64,000 nucleotides of DNA from Porphyromonadaceae bacterium UBA7048 (GCA_002493945.1 DLAL01000015.1:1-64000), one strand, 5' to 3'. Shown: positions 23,513 to 33,594, numbered from the stretch's first letter. The notes: generated by a model from the letters alone, not told the origin. Numbers and translations are program-made.

Positions 23513-24055
23513 TCAGACGCCGTAAACTTCGCGGTGGAGTGTGCGCTCGACCGCCGCGGCATCGATGGCCGGGTCGGTACTCATCAGGCGCAGAGGAACT
23601 GACGGGAGTCCCGGCTGATAGGGCGGCTGGACGTAGTCGTGGCCGAGGAGCGCGAATCCGTTGCGCTGATAGAATCCTATGCGGCGCGCGGCCATGGGAT
23701 TATCGTCAGCCACGGGTTCTGCCTCAAGGACAAGTGGCCGACAGACCATGTCGGCGAGTCGCGCCAGGACCCGCGCGCCTGTGCCGCGGCCACGTATGGA
23801 GGGGTCGATGGCGAAGTGCTCTATGTAGACGAAAGCGCCGAAATCCCATAGCGTTACGAAGCCCGCGAAGATGTCACAGCCGTCGGCCACGAACATCAGG
23901 CGCGGACCGGCCTGCGACGCCGGCGCCACGATGGTGCTCCACGGGCGCCTTTCCTCCGGAGGGAAGGCGTCGAGATAGAGGCTTTCGGCTTCGGCAAGCC
24001 ATGACTGCGGCACGTCAGCGCCGTCCAAGGAGAGTAATTTCAGACTTTCGTTCAT
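23513..24055 (-). CDS. GNAT-family N-acetyltransferase
   Basis: The 180-aa acetyl-CoA-dependent acyltransferase has fold segments LYLDAFPPEERRPW, FAGFVTLWDFGAFVYIEHFA, the acetyl-CoA pyrophosphate-binding motif RGRGTGARVLARL and the C-terminal RIGFYQRNGFALLGHDY. The substrate cannot be told from sequence. It starts 16 nt after the mutS stop and probably shares its transcript. Length is normal. Confidence 0.85.
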   Translation of the reverse strand: MNESLKLLSLDGADVPQSWLAEAESLYLDAFPPEERRPWSTIVAPASQAGPRLMFVADGCDIFAGFVTLWDFGAFVYIEHFAIDPSIRGRGTGARVLARLADMVCRPLVLEAEPVADDNPMAARRIGFYQRNGFALLGHDYVQPPYQPGLPSVPLRLMSTDPAIDAAAVERTLHREVYGV

Positions 24056-24071
24056 ATCGGAAGAGTGTGTG

Positions 24072-26738
24072 TCAGGAATGTTTGCCGGTGAGTATACCGC
24101 GGATGTCGTTGAGTTTCTTGAGCGCTTCGAGAGGCGTCAGATTGTTGATGTCCACGCCGAGGAGCTCGTCGCGCACCTGGCTGAGAACCGGGTCGTCAAG
24201 CTGGAAGAATGACAGCTGCATGCCTGCGACGGTGTCGTGGACCGGCGGTGCGATGCGTGCTTTGCCGCGACGCCGGCTTTTGGGCGTGGCCGTATCCGCC
24301 TTGCTTTCGGCCGGTGCGTCTGAGGCGGCGCCTTCGAGCTGCTCGAGAATCTCGGTGGCACGGCGCACTATGCTCTGGGGCATACCGGCGAGCTTGGCCA
24401 CGTGTATGCCGAAACTGTGTTCGCTGCCGCCGCGCTCGAGCTTGCGGAGGAATACCACCTTGCCGTCGATCTCGCGGACGGAGACGTTGTAGTTGACGAT
24501 GCGGCTGTATGACGCCTCCATATCGTTCAGCTCGTGATAGTGCGTGGCGAAGAGCGTCTTGGGGTGCATGCCTCCGGCCTCGTGGATGTGCTCGACGATG
24601 GCCCAGGCTATGGAGATGCCGTCGTAGGTCGACGTGCCGCGGCCGAGCTCGTCGAAGAGGATGAGCGAGCGCTCGCTCATGTTGTTGAGGATGGATGCGG
24701 CCTCGTTCATCTCGACCATGAAGGTGGACTCGCCCAGCGATATGTTGTCGCTGGCGCCGACACGGGTAAAAATCTTGTCGACCACGCCTATATGCGCGCT
24801 GTCGGCCGCCACGAAGCAGCCTATCTGGGCCATGATGACGTTGAGAGCCGTCTGACGGAGCAGGGCCGACTTACCGGACATGTTCGGGCCGGTAATCATC
24901 ATAATCTGCGCGGACTCGTTGGAGAGCTCGACGGTATTGCTGATGTAGGGCTCGCCGGGAGGAAGCTCGCGCTCGATGACGGGATGACGGGCCTCGACGA
25001 GACGGATGTCAAGCGAGTCGTCCACGACAGGACGGTTGTACTTGTTGTCGATGGAGACGCGCGTGAAGGCGTCGAGAACGTCGAGGCGCGCGAGCATCGA
25101 CGCGTCGAGCTGCAGCGCCGGGATGTAGCGGGCCACGAAGGCCACGAGCTCGGAGTAGAGCCGCTGCTGGATGACCTCGATTTTCTCCTGAGCGCCGAGG
25201 ATGCGCTCCTCGTAGTCCTTGAGTTCGGGAGTGATGTATCGCTCGGCGTTGACGAGCGTCTGCTTGCGTATCCACTCCGGAGGCACCTTGGACTTGTGGG
25301 TGTTGGTGACCTCGATGTAGTATCCGAAGACGTTGTTGAAGCCTATCTTTAGCGACGATATGCCCGTGGCCTCGACCTCGCGTGCCTGAAGCCGGGCGAG
25401 GTAGTCCTTGCCCTGGAAGGCTATGTCGCGTAGCTCGTCGAGCTCGGCGTCGACACCGCGGCAGATGATGTCGCCGCGCGATGCCGTGCCGGCTGCATCG
25501 TCGGGAATCTCTCGCGATATGCGGTCGCGGACGTCCTTGCACGGATTGAGCTGGTCGCCTATGGCCTTGAGCTGCGACAGTCCCGAGTCAAGGCACATCT
25601 GCCTGACAGGAGCCACGGCGTCGAGCGCATTGCGCACCTGCAGGAGCTCGCGCGGCGAGATGCGGTCGCAGGCCACCTTCGTGACCAGCCGCTCGAGGTC
25701 GCCGACCGTCTTGAGGTGCGAGGCAATCTCCTCGCGTACGTCGGGACTGCGGAAGAAGTACTCGACCACGTCAAGGCGCTCGTTGATGGCCTTGGGGTCG
25801 CGCAGAGGGAACTGGAGCCAGCGGCGCAGCAGACGCGCGCCCATCGGAGTGCAGGTGCGGTCGATGACGCCGAGGAGGCTCTTTCCGTCGGGGTCGAGCG
25901 GGTCGAAGAGCTCGAGGTTGCGTATGGTGAAGCGGTCGAGCCGCACCGAGCGCGTCTCGTCGATACGGCGGATGGAGGTGATGTGGCCCGTGCGTGTGTG
26001 CTGGGTGAGGTCGAGATAGTGGAGGATGGCGCCGGCGGCGATGATGGCATGGGTCATGCGGTCGATGCCGAAGCCCTTGAGCGACGCCGTGCCGAACTGC
26101 TTGCGCAGACGCTCGTCGGCGGCGTCGGAGGTGAACATCCACTCCTCCATCTCGAAGTAGAGATACTGCTGCGAAAGGCTCTCTGCGGCCTGCTGGCGGC
26201 ATCCCCGCATGACCAGAAGCTCTTTCGGAGCCATGCTGCCGAGGGTCTTGTCGATGTAGTCGACCGAACCTTCGGTAGTGAAGAACTCGCCGGTGGAGAT
26301 GTCCAGGAGCGCCACGCCGCAGGCCGACTTGCCGAAGTGGATGGCGGCCAGGAAGTTGTTCTCGCGGCGCGAGAGCACGTTGTCGTTCATGGCCACGCCG
26401 GGAGTGACAAGCTCGGTGATGCCGCGCTTGACGAGTTTCTTTGTGAGCTTTGGGTCCTCAAGCTGCTCGCAGATAGCCACGCGCTTGCCGGCGCGCACGA
26501 GCTTGGGCAGATAGCTGTCGAGGGCGTGGTGGGGGAATCCGGCGAGCTCCACATACTGCGCGGCACCGTTGGCACGACGCGTGAGCGTTATGCCGAGAAT
26601 CTCGGAAGCGGCTATAGCGTCGTCGGAGAAAGTCTCGTAAAAGTCACCGACCCTGAAGAGCAGGATGGCATCGGGATGCTTGGCCTTCATCTCGATGTAC
26701 TGCTTCATCAGCGGCGTTTCGACAATCTTCTTGGCCAC
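24072..26738 (-). CDS. mutS: DNA mismatch repair protein MutS
   Basis: The protein has 888 aa with the chosen GTG start at 26738, five bases after the upstream stop. An earlier ATG at 26786 would overlap that gene. The mismatch-reading motif is in [12 protein letters not shown] (Phe-x-Glu) and Walker A is [16 protein letters not shown]. Downstream ATPase motifs [19 protein letters not shown] and [16 protein letters not shown] are followed by [10 protein letters not shown] short C-terminal region ends in a helix-turn-helix-like tail. It recognises mispairs and recruits MutL. Length is usual for MutS1. It lies in a minus-strand run with divIC, a membrane protein and GNAT. Confidence 0.95.
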   Translation of the reverse strand: MAKKIVETPLMKQYIEMKAKHPDAILLFRVGDFYETFSDDAIAASEILGITLTRRANGAAQYVELAGFPHHALDSYLPKLVRAGKRVAICEQLEDPKLTKKLVKRGITELVTPGVAMNDNVLSRRENNFLAAIHFGKSACGVALLDISTGEFFTTEGSVDYIDKTLGSMAPKELLVMRGCRQQAAESLSQQYLYFEMEEWMFTSDAADERLRKQFGTASLKGFGIDRMTHAIIAAGAILHYLDLTQHTRTGHITSIRRIDETRSVRLDRFTIRNLELFDPLDPDGKSLLGVIDRTCTPMGARLLRRWLQFPLRDPKAINERLDVVEYFFRSPDVREEIASHLKTVGDLERLVTKVACDRISPRELLQVRNALDAVAPVRQMCLDSGLSQLKAIGDQLNPCKDVRDRISREIPDDAAGTASRGDIICRGVDAELDELRDIAFQGKDYLARLQAREVEATGISSLKIGFNNVFGYYIEVTNTHKSKVPPEWIRKQTLVNAERYITPELKDYEERILGAQEKIEVIQQRLYSELVAFVARYIPALQLDASMLARLDVLDAFTRVSIDNKYNRPVVDDSLDIRLVEARHPVIERELPPGEPYISNTVELSNESAQIMMITGPNMSGKSALLRQTALNVIMAQIGCFVAADSAHIGVVDKIFTRVGASDNISLGESTFMVEMNEAASILNNMSERSLILFDELGRGTSTYDGISIAWAIVEHIHEAGGMHPKTLFATHYHELNDMEASYSRIVNYNVSVREIDGKVVFLRKLERGGSEHSFGIHVAKLAGMPQSIVRRATEILEQLEGAASDAPAESKADTATPKSRRRGKARIAPPVHDTVAGMQLSFFQLDDPVLSQVRDELLGVDINNLTPLEALKKLNDIRGILTGKHS

Positions 26739-26742
26739 GGCT

Positions 26743-27147
26743 CTACTTACGGCTATCGGCTTCCCCTCGGGCAAGTTTTGCCTCACGCAAGGGGATGGCT
26801 ATCGAGGTGATAATCTGGATGGCGGCGCCGGCGAGGGTGAATGCCAGCCAGTCGCGCATCTCATGGGTGTAGAAGAGGAGGAATGCCGCAGCACAGTAGA
26901 ACACCGCGCTCCAGCTCTCGATGCGGTGGAGCCGCTTGAGCCGGGCGTCGGAGCCGCGGTAAGGCGTGAAGAGCCGGATGAGCAGGAGCATCAGTGCTCC
27001 GGCCGAGTAGACATAGGGGTAGCTGTCGACAGCCCACTGCCGGTCGCTGAGAAAAAAGGGGACAACCGTAGCGGCAAGGACCAGAAGCAGTCCCACGGGG
27101 ACTCCTACGGTAACCCATGCCGACGGACGGGATGTGTTATTCTTCAA
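26743..27147 (-). CDS. Conserved four-helix membrane protein
   Basis: The 134-aa protein has four predicted membrane segments: ~11-30, ~45-60, ~80-95 and ~100-118. Short charged loops include [16 protein letters not shown]. No functional family is recognised, although small membrane proteins of this type are conserved next to divIC and mutS in Bacteroidales. Its start overlaps the divIC end by 11 nt and mutS starts 5 nt after its stop, so all three are probably co-translated. Confidence 0.7.
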   Translation of the reverse strand: MKNNTSRPSAWVTVGVPVGLLLVLAATVVPFFLSDRQWAVDSYPYVYSAGALMLLLIRLFTPYRGSDARLKRLHRIESWSAVFYCAAAFLLFYTHEMRDWLAFTLAGAAIQIITSIAIPLREAKLARGEADSRK

Positions 27148-27463
27148 TTTCCTGAGGTTTTTCTTTAAAAATATAAACGTCTTCGCCGGCGCGCTTCATG
27201 CCGTACTGCTCGCGCACGACCTGCTCGATGAGGTCGGGGTCGGAGGCAAGGCGGCGGTTGAGGCCCCGGTAGTACAGCATGGTGTCGCGGTTGGCCGCAA
27301 GTTCCTGACGCAGACTGTCGATAGTCCGGTCGTAGTCGATGCTATTGAACACGGTGTTCTCACCTGCGAAGACGATGTATCCCAGCAGGAGAAGACAGAT
27401 GAGGGTGACGGGGGAGAGAAAGCGCTGCGCCCATTTCCCGAAAGACACAAATTTGGGGTTCAT
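27137..27463 (-). CDS. Septum formation initiator DivIC/FtsB family
   Basis: The protein has 108 aa from ATG 27463 (a longer frame from 27490 adds a non-conserved tail). It has one N-terminal membrane helix at ~16-34 (VTLICLLLLGYIVFA) and a periplasmic coiled coil (TIDSLRQELAANRDTMLYYR). The short C-terminal motif DLIEQVVREQYGMKRAGEDVY is the DivIC/FtsB hallmark. It is part of the FtsB-FtsL-FtsQ divisome complex. Length is typical. Confidence 0.88.
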   Translation of the reverse strand: MNPKFVSFGKWAQRFLSPVTLICLLLLGYIVFAGENTVFNSIDYDRTIDSLRQELAANRDTMLYYRGLNRRLASDPDLIEQVVREQYGMKRAGEDVYIFKEKPQEIEE

Positions 27464-27513
27464 AGCACAAAGGTAGTCACAAAACGGCAATCCGCCAAAA
27501 AAAGTTTACGCGC

Positions 27514-29091
27514 TTACTCGTGCCGTGTGGGCGGATAGTCGATGGTGTAGTGAAGTCCGCGCGACTCGCGGCGCTCCTTGGCCTGACGCATGATGAGGTA
27601 GCCTACATTAATCATGTTGCGCAGCTCGCATATCTCGCGCGATGCCTTGGAGCACTTGAAGAGGCGCTCGGTCTCCTCGTAGAGGATGTCGAGACGGTTC
27701 CATGCGCGGTCGAGGCGCAGGTTGGAGCGCACGATGCCCACATAGTAGCCCATAATCTGGTTGACCTCGCGGATGCTCTGGGTGATGAGCACCATCTCCT
27801 CGTTATGCGCGGTGCCTTCGTCGTTCCAGTCGGGCACGTCGGTGCGGATGGCCAGCGAGGGCAGCTCCGATGCGGCGTGGCGCGATGCGGCGTCGGCGTA
27901 CACAACGGCCTCGATGAGGGAGTTGGATGCCAGACGGTTGCCGCCGTGGAGACCCGTGCACGAGCACTCGCCCAGGGCGTAGAGCCGGCGGATGGACGAC
28001 TCGCCGTTGAGGTCCACGCGGATGCCGCCGCAGAGGTAGTGGGCGGCCGGAGCCACGGGGATGTAGTCCTTGGTGATGTCGATGCCGAGGCTGAGGCACT
28101 TGCGGTAGATGTTGGGGAAGTGCTTTTTGGTCTCCTCGGGGTCCTTGTGGGTCACGTCGAGGTAGACGTGGTCGTCGCCGTAGAGCTTCATCTCCGAGTC
28201 GATGGCGCGGGCCACGATGTCGCGCGGAGCGAGCGAGAGACGCGGATCATACTTGTGCATGAACTCCTCGCCCTTGAGGTTGCGGAGAACGGCGCCGTAG
28301 CCGCGCATGGCCTCGGTGATGAGGAACGACGGGCGGTCGCCGGGATGGAAGAGCGCCGTGGGATGGAACTGGATGAACTCCATGTCCGACACCGTGCCCT
28401 TGGCGCGGTAGACCATGGCTATGCCGTCGCCGGTGGCGATGAGCGGATTGGTGGTGGTGAGATAGACCGCACCTACGCCGCCCGTGGCCATGACAGTGAT
28501 TTTGGCCAGGAATGTGTCGACCTTATGCCCCTCGATGTCGAGGACATAGGCGCCGTAGCAGGTGATGTCGGGAGTACGGCGTGTGACAATCTTGCCCAGA
28601 TGATGCTGCGTGATGATCTCGATGGCGAAGTGATTCTCGTACACGTCGATGTAGGGCGATGCCTTCACGGCGCGGATGAGGCTCTCCTGAATCTCGAATC
28701 CGGTGTTGTCGGCATGGTGAAGGATGCGGAACTCGCTGTGTCCGCCCTCGCGGTGCAGGTCGAAGTCGCCGTTCTCCTTGCGGTCGAAGTCGACGCCCCA
28801 CTGCACGAGCTGACGGATCTGTCCGGGAGCGTTCTTCACCACCTGCTCGACAGCCTTGGGGTCGCTGAGCCAGTCGCCGGCCACCATCGTGTCATGAATG
28901 TGCTTGTCGAAGTCATCGACCTCGAGATTGGTCACTGAGGCCACGCCGCCCTGAGCCAGGGCCGTGTTCGCTTCCTCGAGAGTGGTCTTGCATACCAGTG
29001 CCACACGCACACCCTCGCGGGCTACTTTCAGGGCAAAGCTCATACCGGCGATGCCCGAGCCTATAACAAGATAATCGTACTCGTATCTCAT
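27514..29091 (-). CDS. nadB: L-aspartate oxidase
   Basis: The 525-aa flavoenzyme oxidises L-aspartate to iminoaspartate, the first step of de novo NAD synthesis, using fumarate or O2. Motifs: FAD-binding YLVIGSGIAGMSFALKVA, ALAQGGVASV, substrate loop HREGGHSEFRILHH, EFIQFHPTALFHPG, CGGIRVDLNGESSIRRLYAL and ECSCTGLHGGNRLASNSLIE. The C-terminal helical domain is complete. No nadA or nadC is next to it. Its own promoter lies at 29111-29118. Confidence 0.95.
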   Translation of the reverse strand: MRYEYDYLVIGSGIAGMSFALKVAREGVRVALVCKTTLEEANTALAQGGVASVTNLEVDDFDKHIHDTMVAGDWLSDPKAVEQVVKNAPGQIRQLVQWGVDFDRKENGDFDLHREGGHSEFRILHHADNTGFEIQESLIRAVKASPYIDVYENHFAIEIITQHHLGKIVTRRTPDITCYGAYVLDIEGHKVDTFLAKITVMATGGVGAVYLTTTNPLIATGDGIAMVYRAKGTVSDMEFIQFHPTALFHPGDRPSFLITEAMRGYGAVLRNLKGEEFMHKYDPRLSLAPRDIVARAIDSEMKLYGDDHVYLDVTHKDPEETKKHFPNIYRKCLSLGIDITKDYIPVAPAAHYLCGGIRVDLNGESSIRRLYALGECSCTGLHGGNRLASNSLIEAVVYADAASRHAASELPSLAIRTDVPDWNDEGTAHNEEMVLITQSIREVNQIMGYYVGIVRSNLRLDRAWNRLDILYEETERLFKCSKASREICELRNMINVGYLIMRQAKERRESRGLHYTIDYPPTRHE

Positions 29092-29110
29092 ATCAGTCTG
29101 TTTTGTGAGG

Positions 29111-29118
29111 CAAAATTA
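29111..29118 (-). promoter_or_regulatory. nadB promoter (-7 box)
   Basis: Minus-strand TAATTTTG lies 20 nt upstream of the nadB ATG, giving a very short leader. No good -33 element was seen. Confidence 0.5.
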
Positions 29119-29232
29119 ACGAAAAATTTCATGACTGCGATTATTATGGTGCCGAAAAAAATGTGCCGGAGCAGCCGTGGGGCCGAACCAATCGCCCCAC
29201 CGGATGTTTTCATTAATAAAAACCTGTTGTTT

Positions 29233-30273
29233 ATGAGAAACTTTGCTATTATCGCAGCAACTACAGTCATGGCCATAAGTTCAGCATTTCAGTCAGATGC
29301 CTGTTCACGCGTAGTGTACAAAGGCGACACCGACATCATCATGGTCGGCCGTACGCTCGACTGGCGCACTCCCATCCCTACAAATCTGTATGTATACCCT
29401 CAGGGCGTGCGCAAGACGTCGATGCCTTCGGCCCCCTGCCTGGAGTGGACCTCCAAGTACGGCTCGGTGATAGCCGTCGGATACGACGGCGGCGTGACCG
29501 AAGGCATGAACGAGGCCGGACTGGTGATGAACGGACTCTTCTGCAAAGGGACGGTCTACAAAATCGCCACCGGCACCGGCGATACTCCCGTGGTGAGCCT
29601 TGCAATGCTTGTCAGCTACTTCATCGACAACTTCGCCACGGTCGAGGAGGTGTACTCGTGGCTGCAGGCCAACGAATTCGCAATCTTCGGCAAGACTTTC
29701 GACGGCGGAACGGTATCGACACTGCACTGGGCGCTGACCGACCGCTCCGGAGACACGCTGGTGATGGAGTACACCGACGGAGACCTCAGGCTCTACCGCG
29801 GACCGCAGTACACCGTGCTCACCAACGACCCTACCCTTGACAAGATGATGGCCATCAACGAGTACTGGGAAGGCATCGGCGGAAAGTACATGCTCCCCGG
29901 CACAGTGCGCAGCGCCGACCGCTTCGTACGCGCATCATACTTCATCAACCACGTGCCCAAGAACTACGGATATGCCGAGGCGCTGGGCTGCATAGAGAGC
30001 ATCATGGGTGTGGTCAGCGTGCCATACGGCTACGAACTCCCCGGCGAACCTAACGTGTCATCGACACAGTGGCGCTCGGTGGCCGACATCGGCACGGGCA
30101 AGTACTATATCAAGTTCGCACAGTCAACCGGCGATATGTGGATAGACATGGGCCGTCTGCAGTTCAATCCGGGCGCGCCTATCCTCAAACTCGACACCAC
30201 AGCCAACATCGAAGCCACAGGATGTGTCAACGGACTGCTGAAAAAATCCGACGGATTCACGCCGATGTGGTGA
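29233..30273 (+). CDS. Choloylglycine hydrolase family (bile salt hydrolase/penicillin V acylase-like)
   Basis: The protein has 346 aa from ATG 29233; the longer frame from 29131 lies upstream of the signal peptide. A signal peptide ends at about residue 23 and exposes Cys-24 (SDACSRVVYKG), the N-terminal nucleophile of this Ntn-hydrolase family. Supporting residues: Arg and Asp in VGRTLDW, EGMNEAGLVMNGLF, TVLTNDPTLDKM (Asn), and SVPYGYELPGE. It hydrolyses linear amides such as conjugated bile salts, penicillin V or N-acyl amino acids. Exported and free-standing. The exact substrate cannot be read from sequence alone. Confidence 0.85.
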   Translation: MRNFAIIAATTVMAISSAFQSDACSRVVYKGDTDIIMVGRTLDWRTPIPTNLYVYPQGVRKTSMPSAPCLEWTSKYGSVIAVGYDGGVTEGMNEAGLVMNGLFCKGTVYKIATGTGDTPVVSLAMLVSYFIDNFATVEEVYSWLQANEFAIFGKTFDGGTVSTLHWALTDRSGDTLVMEYTDGDLRLYRGPQYTVLTNDPTLDKMMAINEYWEGIGGKYMLPGTVRSADRFVRASYFINHVPKNYGYAEALGCIESIMGVVSVPYGYELPGEPNVSSTQWRSVADIGTGKYYIKFAQSTGDMWIDMGRLQFNPGAPILKLDTTANIEATGCVNGLLKKSDGFTPMW

Positions 30274-30338
30274 CAGCCAGCCGAGCAATCTGCCGCACAA
30301 AGAGTAGACATTTTATACGATATATCACTGTTTTTTAT

Positions 30339-30388
30339 TAATTTTGCGCCGTGAACGCTGAAAAAGCGTTCACGGTGCTATTATTTTT
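30339..30388 (+). promoter_or_regulatory. -7 box followed by a leader hairpin with T-tract
   Basis: TAATTTTG at 30339-30346 is followed at once by a perfect 11-bp hairpin (CCGTGAACGCT 30349-30359, GAAAA loop, AGCGTTCACGG 30365-30375) and TGCTATTATTTTT. Either it is the terminator of the choloylglycine hydrolase gene, or the first nucleotides of the DUF1893 transcript form a terminator-like hairpin. Confidence 0.6.
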
Positions 30389-30420
30389 AAAATATATTAA
30401 AAACTCGTTTTCAATAGTTA

Positions 30421-30861
30421 ATGGCATTGTCTCCTGTGCTTGCAAATCTCGTCGAAGAGCTCAGTCGCGGCGCCCACACGCTTGCGGTGGCCTCGGGCGA
30501 CACCGTCCGCACCTTCAGCCGGCGCGGAGTGGCTGACCTCTACAGCCTGCTCACCGAAGAACCCGGCATGCTGCGCGGCGCCTCCGTAGCCGACAAAGTG
30601 ACCGGCAAAGGAGCTGCCGCCCTGATGATGCTCGGCGGCGTGGCCGAAATGCACACGGACGTCATCAGCGAGAGCGCCCTCGGACTGCTGGAGCAGAGCG
30701 GCATGGCCGTGCACTACGACCTTGTCGTGCCCTACATCATCAACCGCCGCGGCGACGGGATGTGCCCCGTGGAGACGCTCTGCCTCCCCTGCCGCACCGC
30801 CGCCGAATGCCTGCCGCTGATAACGGAATTCATCGAACGAAACAAACAGCAAAAGATATGA
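30421..30861 (+). CDS. DUF1893 domain protein
   Basis: The 146-aa protein resembles DUF1893 proteins (GAHTLAVASGDTVRTFSRRG, DLYSLLTEEPGMLRGASVADKVTGKGAAALMML, VPYIINRRGDGMCPVETLCL). The family is predicted to adopt a deaminase-like fold but lacks an established reaction. It has no signal peptide. The stop overlaps the ATG of the next gene (ATGA), so it is co-translated with a probable transporter S component and may act on, or sense, the same substrate. Confidence 0.7.
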   Translation: MALSPVLANLVEELSRGAHTLAVASGDTVRTFSRRGVADLYSLLTEEPGMLRGASVADKVTGKGAAALMMLGGVAEMHTDVISESALGLLEQSGMAVHYDLVVPYIINRRGDGMCPVETLCLPCRTAAECLPLITEFIERNKQQKI

Positions 30862-31367
30862 CTACCGACGTAAAACTCTATTCCCTTGACTTTTCGGCAA
30901 TCCGTACTTACCTCATAGCTCTTGCCTTCGTAGCCGGAAACATAGTACTTCCCCAGCTGTGCCACACCGTGCACATGGGCGGCCTCACATGGCTGCCGAT
31001 ATACTTCTTCACACTTCTGGCGGCCTACAAGTACGGAATCGCCGCCGGACTCTTCACAGCCGTGGCTTCGCCCGTGACGAACTGCCTCCTCTTCGGCATG
31101 CCGGCAGAAGCCGCTCTACCTGCCATCCTCATCAAGTCTGTGCTCCTGGCACTCATCGCAGCCTTCGCCGCACACCGCTCGGGCCGCGTGTCTCTCGCCT
31201 TGCTCGCCGCAGTGGTGCTGGGCTACCAGGTGACGGGGACTCTGTGCGAATGGGCGCTGAAGAGCGACCTCTGGCTCGCCGCCCAGGACTTCCGCATCGG
31301 CATCCCCGGGATGCTCGTGCAGGTATTCGGCGGATGGGCCGTGCTGAAGTATATCCTTCGCAAATAA
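30858..31367 (+). CDS. ECF-type transporter S component-like membrane protein
   Basis: The protein has 169 aa from ATG 30858, coupled to DUF1893 by a 4-nt overlap. About six hydrophobic segments span the protein. The AYKYGIAAGLFTAVASPVTNCLLFGMP segment (residues ~54-80) resembles the Gly/Ala-rich helices of ECF S components, which bind vitamins or metals and share an EcfAAT module encoded elsewhere. The substrate is unknown. The longer frame starting at 30762 is out of frame with and inside DUF1893, so it is rejected. Confidence 0.65.
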   Translation: MTTDVKLYSLDFSAIRTYLIALAFVAGNIVLPQLCHTVHMGGLTWLPIYFFTLLAAYKYGIAAGLFTAVASPVTNCLLFGMPAEAALPAILIKSVLLALIAAFAAHRSGRVSLALLAAVVLGYQVTGTLCEWALKSDLWLAAQDFRIGIPGMLVQVFGGWAVLKYILRK

Positions 31368-31437
31368 TCACAATATTATATCCATCCACAGAGTACAATC
31401 ATTTCTTCCCCTTCTATTCCTTTTTTAGTTATTCCTT

Positions 31438-33429
31438 ATGACTGAAATCACCAACTACCGCAGTCTTACTTCTGACGAAATCTCCCGGCTCGAGGGCCGC
31501 GGATGCACCAGCACGGACTGGAGCCGCGTCGAAGTGCCCGAAGGCGACTTCGACTGCTCCAGGCTGACCAACGTCGAATTTTCAGGCGACGTGCGCCTGG
31601 GACGCCTCGAAGGCACCTTCCACCGTCCCGGCGGTCTTGACCGCCGCTCATCCCTGACCGGCGTCACCCTCCACAACGTCACCGTGGGCAACGGCGTATT
31701 CATCCGCCATGTGGCCAACTATATCGCCAACTACGACATCGCCGACGGCGTATACATCGACAACATCGACAGCCTCGTCTGCTCCCTCGACTCCACTTTC
31801 GGTATAGGCACGGAGGTATCGGTGCTCAACGAGACCGGCGGACGAGAAGTGCCAATCTACGAGCGCATGTCGGCTCAGACGGCCTACCTGATAGCCATGT
31901 ACCGCCACAACCGCGAACTGGTCGAAAAACTCGTGACGATGGTCAAGGTGCACGCCGACTCGCTCTTCGGACTGCGCGGCATCGTGGGCAAGAATGCCGA
32001 AATCACCAACTGCGGCACCATCACCAACGTGCGCATCGGCGCTTACGCCCGCGTCAAGGGCGCCACTCGCCTGAAAGACGGCACCATCACCGGCTCGAAG
32101 GCCGCCCCCGTCACCGTGGGCCGCGACGTGATAGCCGAAGGATTCGTCTTCGCCTCGGGCAGCCGCGTGGACGACGGCGCCGTAGTGCACCACTGCTTCG
32201 TAGGTCAGGCATCGGCTCTGTCGCACCTCTACTCAGCGCATGACTCGCTCTTCTTCGCCAACTGCGCCTGCGAGAACGGCGAGGCCGCAGCCATCTTCGG
32301 CGGACCCTACACCGTGTCGATGCACAAGTCGAGCCTCCTGATAGCAGGCATGTTCTCCTTCCTCAATGCCGGCTCCGGCTCGAACCAGAGCAACCACATG
32401 TACAAGCTCGGGCCTATCCACCAGGGCGTCGTGGAGCGAGGCTCCAAGACCACCAGCGACTCCTACATCCTCTGGCCGGCACGCATCGGCGCATTCTCCC
32501 TCGTCATGGGACGCCACGTCAACCACCCCGACACCTCGCGCCTGCCCTTCTCCTACCTCATCGAGAGCCGCAACGAATCGTTCCTCGTGCCGGGCGTCAA
32601 CCTCCGCAGCGTCGGCACCATACGCGACGCCCAGAAGTGGCCGCGCCGCGACAAGCGCACCGACCCCGACAAGCTCGACTCCATCAACTTCAACCTCCTC
32701 AGCCCCTACACCGTAGGCAAGATGATGGGTGCCATCAGCCTGCTCAACGACCTTGAGCGCACCGCCGGAGCCACCGCCGAGCGCTTCGCCTTCCAGGCCA
32801 TGACCATCGAGGCCCGCGCACTCCGCCGCGGCCGCGAGTACTACGGCATGGCCATCGACAAGTTCATGGGCAACTCCGTCATCAACCGCCTCGGCAAAGA
32901 GCCCCTCGACAGTCAGGAAGCCCTCGCCGACCGCCTTGCCCCCACACACGCCTCAGGCGCCGGCAAGTGGGTGGACATCTGCGGACTCTTCGCTCCCAAG
33001 AGCGAGGTCGACAGCATAGCCTGCGAGATAGCCACCGGCGTCATAGACACCCTCGAATCGCTCGAAGCACGCTGGAAGCAGCTCCACGCCGACTACTACG
33101 ACATGGAGTGGACCTGGGTATGCGAGCACATGAAAGGCTGGTACGGCAAGGAAGTCGGCGAACTCGACGCCGACGACATCCGCGCCATCATCAGCCGCTG
33201 GCACAAGAGCGTGACCGACCTCGACCGCATGCTCCTCGACGACGCGCGCAAGGAGTACAGCCTCAAGTCGCGCACCGGCTTCGGCATCGACAACCCCGGC
33301 GGCGAAGCCGACAGCGACTTCATCAGCGTCCGCGGCCAGTTCGACGATGACCCCTTCGTGTGCATGGTCAAGGACCACATCGAGAAGAAGACCGCCCTGG
33401 CCGAAGCCTCCCTGGCCCTCCTCGGCTAA
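31438..33429 (+). CDS. DUF4954 family protein (left-handed beta-helix)
   Basis: The 663-aa protein resembles the Bacteroidetes DUF4954 family. The middle (~70-330) is built from short Gly/Ile/Val-rich turns (LTGVTLHNVTVGNGVFIRHV, ITNCGTITNVRIGAYARVKG, TVGRDVIAEGFVFASG) typical of a hexapeptide left-handed beta-helix. The C-terminal ~220 residues are helical and charged. Beta-helix proteins of this sort are often acyl- or nucleotidyl-transfer enzymes, but the activity is not known. No signal peptide, so cytoplasmic. It stands between the S component and a PurF-like gene. Confidence 0.75.
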   Translation: MTEITNYRSLTSDEISRLEGRGCTSTDWSRVEVPEGDFDCSRLTNVEFSGDVRLGRLEGTFHRPGGLDRRSSLTGVTLHNVTVGNGVFIRHVANYIANYDIADGVYIDNIDSLVCSLDSTFGIGTEVSVLNETGGREVPIYERMSAQTAYLIAMYRHNRELVEKLVTMVKVHADSLFGLRGIVGKNAEITNCGTITNVRIGAYARVKGATRLKDGTITGSKAAPVTVGRDVIAEGFVFASGSRVDDGAVVHHCFVGQASALSHLYSAHDSLFFANCACENGEAAAIFGGPYTVSMHKSSLLIAGMFSFLNAGSGSNQSNHMYKLGPIHQGVVERGSKTTSDSYILWPARIGAFSLVMGRHVNHPDTSRLPFSYLIESRNESFLVPGVNLRSVGTIRDAQKWPRRDKRTDPDKLDSINFNLLSPYTVGKMMGAISLLNDLERTAGATAERFAFQAMTIEARALRRGREYYGMAIDKFMGNSVINRLGKEPLDSQEALADRLAPTHASGAGKWVDICGLFAPKSEVDSIACEIATGVIDTLESLEARWKQLHADYYDMEWTWVCEHMKGWYGKEVGELDADDIRAIISRWHKSVTDLDRMLLDDARKEYSLKSRTGFGIDNPGGEADSDFISVRGQFDDDPFVCMVKDHIEKKTALAEASLALLG

Positions 33430-33458
33430 GCGAGTCCCATCATACAGAACGCACAGAA

Positions 33459-33484
33459 ACGGGCGTCCCGGCCGGGGCGCCCGT
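33459..33484 (+). terminator. GC-rich hairpin after DUF4954
   Basis: ACGGGCG (33459-33465) and CGCCCGT (33478-33484) enclose an inner CCC/GGG pairing. No clear T-tract follows, so termination is uncertain. Confidence 0.4.
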
Positions 33485-33529
33485 TGTGACTCTGCACGAC
33501 CGCATAAACGCCCGCCCCTACACACCTTT

Positions 33530-33561
33530 TTTGCTATTTTCAGAAATTATCACTAATTTTG
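33530..33561 (+). promoter_or_regulatory. Promoter of the PurF-like gene
   Basis: -33 TTTG (33530-33533) and -7 TAATTTTG (33554-33561) are 20 bp apart. The ATG at 33595 gives a leader of about 27 nt. Confidence 0.75.
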
Positions 33562-33594
33562 CGGCATAATTCCAACAACAAACACAGACCTCCT

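Noticed and set aside
24534..26810. Long plus-strand ORFs across mutS
   Set aside because: Shadows of mutS, which has all MutS motifs on the minus strand.
27520..28938. 472-codon plus-strand ORF
   Set aside because: Antisense to nadB, whose motifs are complete; long shadow frames are expected at this GC content.
30762..30857. N-terminal extension of the S-component frame
   Set aside because: Lies inside DUF1893 out of frame; ATG 30858 overlaps the DUF1893 stop as ATGA and begins the hydrophobic protein.
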